DNA of 11,248 nt from an uncultured Collinsella sp. GTDB taxonomy: Bacteria > Actinomycetota > Coriobacteriia > Coriobacteriales > Coriobacteriaceae. Below, piece by piece: positions 6,064 through 11,248 of the stretch. Location of the stretch: assembly GCA_902475475.1 (NCBI GenBank), contig CABRZY010000045.1, positions 1 to 11,248 on the forward strand. The letters are read 5' to 3'. Each line of letters opens with the position of its first letter. Position 1 is the stretch's first letter. The position numbers and the translations under genes are program-made. Under the pieces are notes generated by a model, which saw nothing but the letters and a program-made list of their open reading frames with translations, did not search any database and was not told where the DNA came from.

Positions 6064-6642
6064 ATGGAGAAATGCAGCGTGAGCACAAGAAAAAAAATAT
6101 TGGACGCAATGTACGATCTTGTGGCAGAAGTCGGTTATGACAAAGCGTCTATCGGAAAGATTTGCGACTTTGTCGGTATATCCAAGCCGTCGGTGTACTA
6201 CTACTTTCCCTCTAAAGAGGAGATTTTCACTACGCTCTTGGACAGCATGTTTCCGACCATCGACTATCAGCGCGACTACTCGCTAATAGTCGATAGGGAC
6301 GGGTTCAAGGCCGCGCTTATCGAGCTCGGCAATTCAGTTATAGGTGGCTATCGAAGCGATGAAAAGCGCCGGCGCGTGCTGGCCGAGGTTAGCGTCCAAG
6401 CAAATCGAATTCCTGCAGTTCAGGAACGTCAAGCGACGGCGACCAAACGAACCATGGATGCGCTTAAAGACATCCTTCTTCATGGTGTAGAGATTGGCGC
6501 GTTTTCCGATAGTGCCGACGTGATGCTCTACGCACAAATTCTTTATACCGTTCTGGAGGGAGCGAGCAATACGGTCGCTCAAGGTGAGGATATTGATGAG
6601 AAAGCGGTTTGGGCGGGAATAGTCGAGCTTATGTTCAAATAA
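6064..6642 (+). CDS. TetR/AcrR-family transcriptional regulator
   Basis: 192-residue one-component regulator of normal TetR size. The N-terminal DNA-binding domain is clear: STRKKILDAMYDLVAEVGY, then the helix-turn-helix at about residues 28-47 (ASIGKICDFVGISKPSVYYY) and the typical FPSKEEIF. The C-terminal half (about 60-192) is variable and all-helical, the ligand-binding and dimer part; it does not reveal the ligand. Start ATG 6064 has GGAAGTGA about eight bases upstream. It is transcribed away from the deiminase operon, and the 224-base intergenic region carries inverted repeats that recur before the second MFS gene at 8092-8115, so it probably represses both units and perhaps itself, with agmatine, putrescine or a related compound as a possible inducer (inference). 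It is followed after 61 bases by a strong hairpin facing the convergent MFS gene. Confidence 0.9.
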   Translation: MEKCSVSTRKKILDAMYDLVAEVGYDKASIGKICDFVGISKPSVYYYFPSKEEIFTTLLDSMFPTIDYQRDYSLIVDRDGFKAALIELGNSVIGGYRSDEKRRRVLAEVSVQANRIPAVQERQATATKRTMDALKDILLHGVEIGAFSDSADVMLYAQILYTVLEGASNTVAQGEDIDEKAVWAGIVELMFK

Positions 6643-6703
6643 ACCAGCCAAGCTGAAGCGCATGTTGGCACCCATGGTGCCTGCGGGCAACCTTTAAAAC
6701 GAA

Positions 6704-6745
6704 AACAGGGGTCGACTCCAGTCTGGCTTGGAGTCGACCCCTGTT
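6704..6745. terminator. Bidirectional terminator between tetR and the second MFS gene
   Basis: AACAGGGGTCGACTCCA (6704-6720) pairs perfectly with 6729-6745, a 17-base stem with an eight-base loop. On the minus strand the stem is followed by a T-rich run (TTTTCGTTTTAAAG), so it fits a terminator for the leftward MFS gene best. It lies 61 bases after the tetR stop and 35 bases after the MFS stop, and could serve both. Confidence 0.8.
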
Positions 6746-6780
6746 GCATGGCAATCTATGCCGATGCAAATCGGCGCTTA

Positions 6781-8061
6781 TTACTTTTCAGCAGCCTTAT
6801 TGAGAAAGCCGGAAACGATAGCAAACGCAGCAATCATAAGGTTGCAGGCAATGCAGAAGATAAATACTCCCTGGAATGACCCTGCCATGCCGTAAACCTT
6901 CATCATGACCGGCATTCCAAAAGCACCGACGATATAGCCCGCTGAGCAAACGATCGAATAGATCCTTCCAAAATCGCGTGATCCAAAGAGCGAGAGGAGA
7001 AGCATCGGCATTGCGGTTCCAACGATGGCGAACATGACATCGTTTACACCAGCTGCAATGATGGAAACGGTCTCATTGCTTCCACCAATGATAAGAAGCA
7101 GGAATGAAAGAATGCTGACACCTGTCCATGCGACCGTTGCTTTAATAGCGCCAAGCTTGTCGCATGTTTTGCCCACGAAGGGATTTAGGAAGATATCGGA
7201 GAGTGAAGCTGCCGAGACCATTAAGCTTCCTACGATAGGATTGAAACCGACCTCGCTTGCATAGGTTGGAAACAGCTGGTTCATGCAGCAGGTGAGCTGC
7301 GCCACGCAAAGCAAGAGGACACAGAGAATAAAAGACGGCGTTTTCGCGGCATCGCGGAGTGCCATGCCCGAAAGGACATCTTCCTGCTCATCGGCGCTGC
7401 AGCTCTCATGGGTTTCGGAGGCGGTCTCTCCGTACGGAAGCATATTGCGATCAGAGGGGTTAAGGCGAATGATAAATGCGCTTGCAGGCAAAATCATAGC
7501 TGCAGAAACGGCCGCAAGCACGATGTATCCCGTACGCCAGCCTTGCTGCTCGATGACCAGCGTAATGACAGGACTCAATAACAGCGTGCAGAGAGAATTA
7601 ACGCCCCAAGCGAGGCCGATGGCGAGACCGGACGATTTGCTGAACCATTGGTCAATGACATCGGACATGCAGACGCCCGTTGTAAACGAAAAGCAGATGC
7701 CGATCACTGCGGCGGAGACGGTGAACATCCAGACCTCGGTGTAGAACGCCATTGCGGCGCCGGCGGCAATAAGGACGAGTTCAATGCAAATATGCCATGG
7801 TTTGCCGATTACTTTTGGAATGAAGCGACTCAAAAGCGGAAGCCCAAGCGCAAGGCCAAGAAGAATCGCGGTGAAATAGAAAGAAAAAGAAGTGTAGTCA
7901 AAGCCCAGATCTTCACATACTGGAGCAACGAATGAGCCGGCAATAATGCTATATGTGCCAGTTGTTCCGGCGGACATTAAGCCGAGCGCAATAACGACGA
8001 CCCAAGCAAATGCGCCGCTTTCACGGAGACAATCTTTTTTGGCTGGTGTGGTGAGAGTCAT
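6781..8061 (-). CDS. MFS transporter, oxalate/formate-antiporter-like (second paralogue)
   Basis: Inner-membrane carrier of 426 residues with about twelve membrane segments and a charged central loop (ETHESCSADEQED). It is a close paralogue of the carrier at 1858-3123, sharing long identical runs such as IALGLMSAGTTG, IAGSFVAPVCE, MSDVIDQWF, LTCCMNQLFPTYASEVGF and SFQGVFIFCIACN. The N-terminus and last residues differ most. Start: the ATG at 8059-8061 has GGAG seven bases upstream and gives an N-terminus of the same length as the paralogue; the longer frame to 8136 crosses the operator region and is rejected. It is a single-gene unit, convergent with tetR. Its promoter holds an operator-like palindrome related to that of the deiminase operon, so it likely belongs to the same regulon. 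Substrate unknown; it may move the other partner of an exchange or a related compound. Confidence 0.85.
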   Translation of the reverse strand: MTLTTPAKKDCLRESGAFAWVVVIALGLMSAGTTGTYSIIAGSFVAPVCEDLGFDYTSFSFYFTAILLGLALGLPLLSRFIPKVIGKPWHICIELVLIAAGAAMAFYTEVWMFTVSAAVIGICFSFTTGVCMSDVIDQWFSKSSGLAIGLAWGVNSLCTLLLSPVITLVIEQQGWRTGYIVLAAVSAAMILPASAFIIRLNPSDRNMLPYGETASETHESCSADEQEDVLSGMALRDAAKTPSFILCVLLLCVAQLTCCMNQLFPTYASEVGFNPIVGSLMVSAASLSDIFLNPFVGKTCDKLGAIKATVAWTGVSILSFLLLIIGGSNETVSIIAAGVNDVMFAIVGTAMPMLLLSLFGSRDFGRIYSIVCSAGYIVGAFGMPVMMKVYGMAGSFQGVFIFCIACNLMIAAFAIVSGFLNKAAEK

Positions 8062-8074
8062 GGTTGCTCCATTT

Positions 8075-8115
8075 CTATCGGCAATACATCCTATATGCCT
8101 ACCGATAGGTATATA
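8075..8115 (-). promoter_or_regulatory. Operator-like palindrome in front of the second MFS gene
   Basis: Bases 8092-8115 form a 24-base palindrome in which ten of twelve pairs match (core CCTACCGATAGG at 8098-8109). It shares the half-site CCTACCG with the palindrome at 5921-5935, though the spacing of the half-sites differs. A further half-site, CTATCGG, is at 8075-8081. On the minus strand the palindrome contains CATATAGG, a possible -10 box, 30 bases upstream of the start codon, so a bound protein would block the promoter. Confidence 0.55.
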
Positions 8116-8181
8116 AACCAGAGGACTCTTCGTCAAGCATTAAGCGGGGAGAGGGAGTTCTTAACCTGCCTAACGGTAATT

Positions 8182-8238
8182 AGACCCCATTTTCGCAAGG
8201 GTCTCAATGTGGCAAAGGGACTGCCCCTTTGTCACATT
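8182..8238. terminator. Paired hairpins after the ABC transporter gene; AATGTGACAAAGG-type copy 3
   Basis: AATGTGGCAAAGGG (from 8206) faces CCCTTTGTCACATT (to 8238), a stem of about 14 bases with one wobble pair; its edge overlaps the stop codon of the ABC gene. Next to it AGACCC (8182-8187) pairs with GGGTCT (8199-8204). No T run follows on the minus strand. Position suggests transcription termination or 3'-end protection. The larger stem belongs to the same repeat family as 1429-1460 and 1741-1773. Confidence 0.6.
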
Positions 8239-11200
8239 ATTCGGAGCGCAGGGCCTCCACGGGATCCTTCCTGGACGCGCTGCGGGCGGGCAGCAGGCCG
8301 GCAACGACCGTCAGTAACACCGAAATTGCAATGAGCACCAGCGCATCCTGCACGGGCAGGCTCATCAGATTGGGTACCTGTTTGGCAGCAAGCGCCCAAG
8401 TATTAACCGGAAAGCTCACGGCCACCACGACGACAATGGCAAAGACACCGGCGATAAGGCCCTCGATAAAGGTCTCGGCATTGAACACGTTGGCCACGTT
8501 ACGCTTCGACGCGCCGATCGCACGCAGGATGCCAATCTCCTTTTTGCGCTCCAGCACGCTGATGTAGGTAATGATGCCGATCATGATGGAGCTCACCACT
8601 AGACTGATACTCACAAACGCGATGAGCACCAAGCTGATGGTGTTCACGATGTCGGTCACCGAACCCATGATGATGCCCATGTAGTCGGTGTACGAAATTG
8701 CCTGCTCATCGTGGCCAGAGGCTTTGACCTGCTTGTTGTACGCGTCGATGTGATCGAGCACGCGCTCCTTGGCCTCAAAGTCGCGCGGGAAAATCTTGAC
8801 CGAGATGGGGTCTGCCTCGTCCGCATAGCCCAACGTGGTCAGATTGTTGTCGTAGGTGAGCTTCGACGCCTTGGCATAGCTCATCATGAGCGAACTCAAA
8901 TCCTCGGCGTCCATGTTGAAGTGAATGGCATGAGCAAAGGCACTCGCATCCACGCGCATGGCGCTCGCCAGGCTAGCAAAACTCGACGACATCCGCGTCG
9001 CCATCTGGCCCATGAGCCCTGCTGCGCCTGCCTTGAGCTGAGCTGACACCGTCGCCGCAATCTGATCGCTGATCGACTTCATCACCTGATCCATTGCCTG
9101 CTGCAGATACGGAGCCAGCTGCTTTTGCACATAGTCGGTCATCGCCTGCTGCAGGCGCTCGGCCAGGGCATCGCCGCCGAGCGCTTTGAGCTGAGCCAGG
9201 CATTGCTGGGCTGCGGCATCATTCTCAAGATACGTCGAGAATGCGGCGGCGAGCTTTGACGCGTCCTTAAGATCATCGGGTGTCAGCGCCTTAAACTGAT
9301 CAGACTGCAAAAAGCCCTCAAACAGCTGGTTGGCAAGCGTTCCCACCTGCTGCATTTGCTCGGGCGTGAGTTCCAGACTGTCAAAGATACCCGAGAAATC
9401 TGGGGTTGGCGCTTTTGCCATGATGTCGCCAAAGTCGATGTCCTTCCCAACACCCGAAAGATCAATGTCCAGCCCGGACAAGTCAAGACCCGACAGGTCC
9501 ATACCGCCGGCAACACCCGAGAGCGCAGACGCATCGAACGAGAACGCGCTCTTGAGCGCCGCCTCGTCCACACTGAACATGCTGCCCAGATCCACGCCTT
9601 GCTTGGCCTCGCCCTGCAGTTCATCGAAAGACTTGCCGGTAAACACATCTGTCTCGGGGTGGGCAAGCTGCTCTTGCACAATCTGCGAATCGGCGGCGCG
9701 CTCCATAAGCCGGCGAGTCAGCGCATGTGTATAGGCAATGCCCGGAGACAACGCGCTCGCATTGGCCGTCTCGTTAGGTCGCACCACGCCCACAATGTGC
9801 ACGTCGATACCGTCGGCAACCTTGGCAGCCATAAAGTCGGCGTCGCCAGACATGTCGGTCCACATGCCGGTCTCTTCGTTTTTACGATAGGCATCGGCCG
9901 GCGACAGCATCTTAAACGTCGTGGACAACGCATCGTCGTAGGTAAAGTCGGTACCGGTCTCGGGCGTTTCGACCCCACCGTCGGCCGTCATAGCACTGTT
10001 AACCAGGTCGTTGAGCTCATCGATATCCAGCGCACCGATGCTATAGAGCGTGTAGTCGCCCACCGTACCGCGACTCGAAAGCACCATCACGGCTTCGTTG
10101 GCGGACGTGGGCCAGTGACCGGCGACGACATCGTACTGGCTGTCGAGCAGACTCTGGTCGTCGATCATCTCGTTAAAGACCGAGGTTCCCATGGATTCCA
10201 TGCTCACCGTTGCCGCCGAGCTCGCGCCTCCGCTCATGGCCTCGGTCATGGCGTTGGGCACCAGCCGGACAGGCTTCTCATCGCCCTTGCCGGCACGATA
10301 GACAACCGGCGATACACCGTAGCCGTACTGAATGGCGTTGACTTCTTTATCGATGCCGTCGCCACCGGCATCGAGCCATGCCTTAAAGCTCGTCATGTCA
10401 TTGGACTTAACGCTCGCAAACATATCCTTTACGGCCGTGACCACGGGGATCTTATCGGTTCCCTTAGCTTTGCCACCGGTACCGTCGGACAAATCCCCGC
10501 CGTTGGACGCCTCATCATCCGCAGCCCCCTGTCCGCCCATCATGGACGACAGGTCGTAATCCTGCTTGGAAATGGTGAGCGGGTAGCTCGAGAGCGTATC
10601 CTCCTCGACCTTTTTGATGTAGCCGTTTACGCCGTTGGACAGCGCCAGAATCGCCGCGATACCGATAATGCCAATCGAGCCCGCAAAGGCCGTCATGGCC
10701 GTGCGGCCCTTCTTGGTCATGAGGTTTCGGGCAGAAAGCCCCAACGCCGTCACAAAGCTCATCGAGGTTTTGCGCGTAGGCTTTGCCTCGCGACGCGCGA
10801 CCTTGGCAGCATCGAAGGGATCGGAATCGTCGGTGATCTTGCCGTCCGCCAGATTGACGATGCGCGTGGCATATTGGTACGCCAGCTCGGGATTGTGCGT
10901 GACCATGATGACTAGGCGGTCGCGCGCCACGTCCTTGAGCAGGTCCATGACCTGTACGGATGTCGTTGAATCCAAAGCGCCGGTCGGCTCGTCTGCCAGC
11001 ACAATCTCGGGATCATTAATCAGGGCGCGGGCGATGGCCACGCGCTGCATCTGCCCGCCCGAAAGCTGGCTCGGGCGCTTGTTAACGTGCTCGCCCAGGC
11101 CGACTTTCTCCAACGCCTCGCGCGCACGCTGGCGGCGCTCGGCATGCCCCACGCCCGTGAGCGTGAGCGCCAGCTCCACGTTTTCCAAAATGGTCTGATG

Positions 11201-11248
11201 CGGAATGAGGTTATAGCTTTGGAACACAAAGCCGATGCGGTTGTTGCG
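8237..11248 (-). CDS. ABC transporter fusion: MacB-type ATPase with FtsX-type permease (partial)
   Basis: The frame stays open to the right edge, so the start and Walker A are missing; 1003 residues are visible. The ATPase part shows the Q-loop (FVFQSYNL), signature LSGGQMQRVAIARAL, Walker B with the family-typical IVLADEPTGALD, and the H-loop (VTHN). About residue 181-209 is the first membrane segment (FAGSIGIIGIAAILAL). An extracytoplasmic region of about 650 residues follows, then three membrane segments near 863-893, 928-953 and 968-988, with the conserved ERKKEIGILRAIGASKRN between them. This is the MacB/LolCDE (type VII) architecture, whose members work as mechanotransmitters rather than channels. 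The outer region includes a DLSGL-type repeat stretch (about 576-614) and a long helical Gln/Ala-rich stretch. GTG at 11225-11227 lies inside the ATPase motif and is not a start. The substrate cannot be read from the sequence. Confidence 0.9.
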   Translation of the reverse strand, partial: RNNRIGFVFQSYNLIPHQTILENVELALTLTGVGHAERRQRAREALEKVGLGEHVNKRPSQLSGGQMQRVAIARALINDPEIVLADEPTGALDSTTSVQVMDLLKDVARDRLVIMVTHNPELAYQYATRIVNLADGKITDDSDPFDAAKVARREAKPTRKTSMSFVTALGLSARNLMTKKGRTAMTAFAGSIGIIGIAAILALSNGVNGYIKKVEEDTLSSYPLTISKQDYDLSSMMGGQGAADDEASNGGDLSDGTGGKAKGTDKIPVVTAVKDMFASVKSNDMTSFKAWLDAGGDGIDKEVNAIQYGYGVSPVVYRAGKGDEKPVRLVPNAMTEAMSGGASSAATVSMESMGTSVFNEMIDDQSLLDSQYDVVAGHWPTSANEAVMVLSSRGTVGDYTLYSIGALDIDELNDLVNSAMTADGGVETPETGTDFTYDDALSTTFKMLSPADAYRKNEETGMWTDMSGDADFMAAKVADGIDVHIVGVVRPNETANASALSPGIAYTHALTRRLMERAADSQIVQEQLAHPETDVFTGKSFDELQGEAKQGVDLGSMFSVDEAALKSAFSFDASALSGVAGGMDLSGLDLSGLDIDLSGVGKDIDFGDIMAKAPTPDFSGIFDSLELTPEQMQQVGTLANQLFEGFLQSDQFKALTPDDLKDASKLAAAFSTYLENDAAAQQCLAQLKALGGDALAERLQQAMTDYVQKQLAPYLQQAMDQVMKSISDQIAATVSAQLKAGAAGLMGQMATRMSSSFASLASAMRVDASAFAHAIHFNMDAEDLSSLMMSYAKASKLTYDNNLTTLGYADEADPISVKIFPRDFEAKERVLDHIDAYNKQVKASGHDEQAISYTDYMGIIMGSVTDIVNTISLVLIAFVSISLVVSSIMIGIITYISVLERKKEIGILRAIGASKRNVANVFNAETFIEGLIAGVFAIVVVVAVSFPVNTWALAAKQVPNLMSLPVQDALVLIAISVLLTVVAGLLPARSASRKDPVEALRSE

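Noticed and set aside
9356..10915. 519-codon plus-strand open frame opposite the ABC transporter
   Set aside because: Rich in His, Arg and Gly with no domain pattern; the minus strand holds the ABC signature and FtsX segments.

Overview
The window looks like chromosomal DNA of a gut Actinomycetota of the class Coriobacteriia, most likely Collinsella or a close relative. This is an inference from moderately high GC, codon use, the gene set and short hairpins recurring between genes; I could not run a taxonomic search.

Layout. 85-330 (+) is a small CPYC glutaredoxin. 395-1415 (-) is a tRNA-dihydrouridine synthase gene carrying two duplications, one of which breaks the frame. 1416-1857 is a 440-base gene-free stretch with two copies of a hairpin repeat, a 182-base palindromic MITE-like element and a rho-independent terminator. 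1858-5839 (-) is one transcription unit: an agmatine-deiminase-family enzyme, a duplicated fragment of its 3' end, an atypical carbamoyltransferase and an MFS carrier. 6064-6642 (+) is a divergent TetR-family regulator. 6781-8061 (-) is a second MFS carrier, close paralogue of the first, with its own operator-like promoter. 8237-11248 (-) is the C-terminal part of a fused ABC ATPase / FtsX-type permease that runs off the window.

How the genes may work together. The central block resembles a rebuilt agmatine deiminase pathway: deiminase (agmatine to N-carbamoylputrescine), carbamoyltransferase (phosphorolysis to putrescine and carbamoyl phosphate), and a carrier for substrate and product. It differs from the textbook aguBDAC layout. 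The carriers are MFS proteins rather than an APC-type antiporter, no carbamate kinase is present here, and the carbamoyltransferase lacks the usual ornithine-binding motifs and has HELP where HCLP is expected. CCTACCG/TACCGTTC-type inverted repeats lie in the TetR/deiminase intergenic region and in front of the second MFS gene, suggesting that the TetR protein controls both units.

The window also records rearrangement: a 278-base-offset tandem copy of the deiminase 3' end with almost only synonymous differences, an 18-base and a 43-base duplication inside dus, and the palindromic element.
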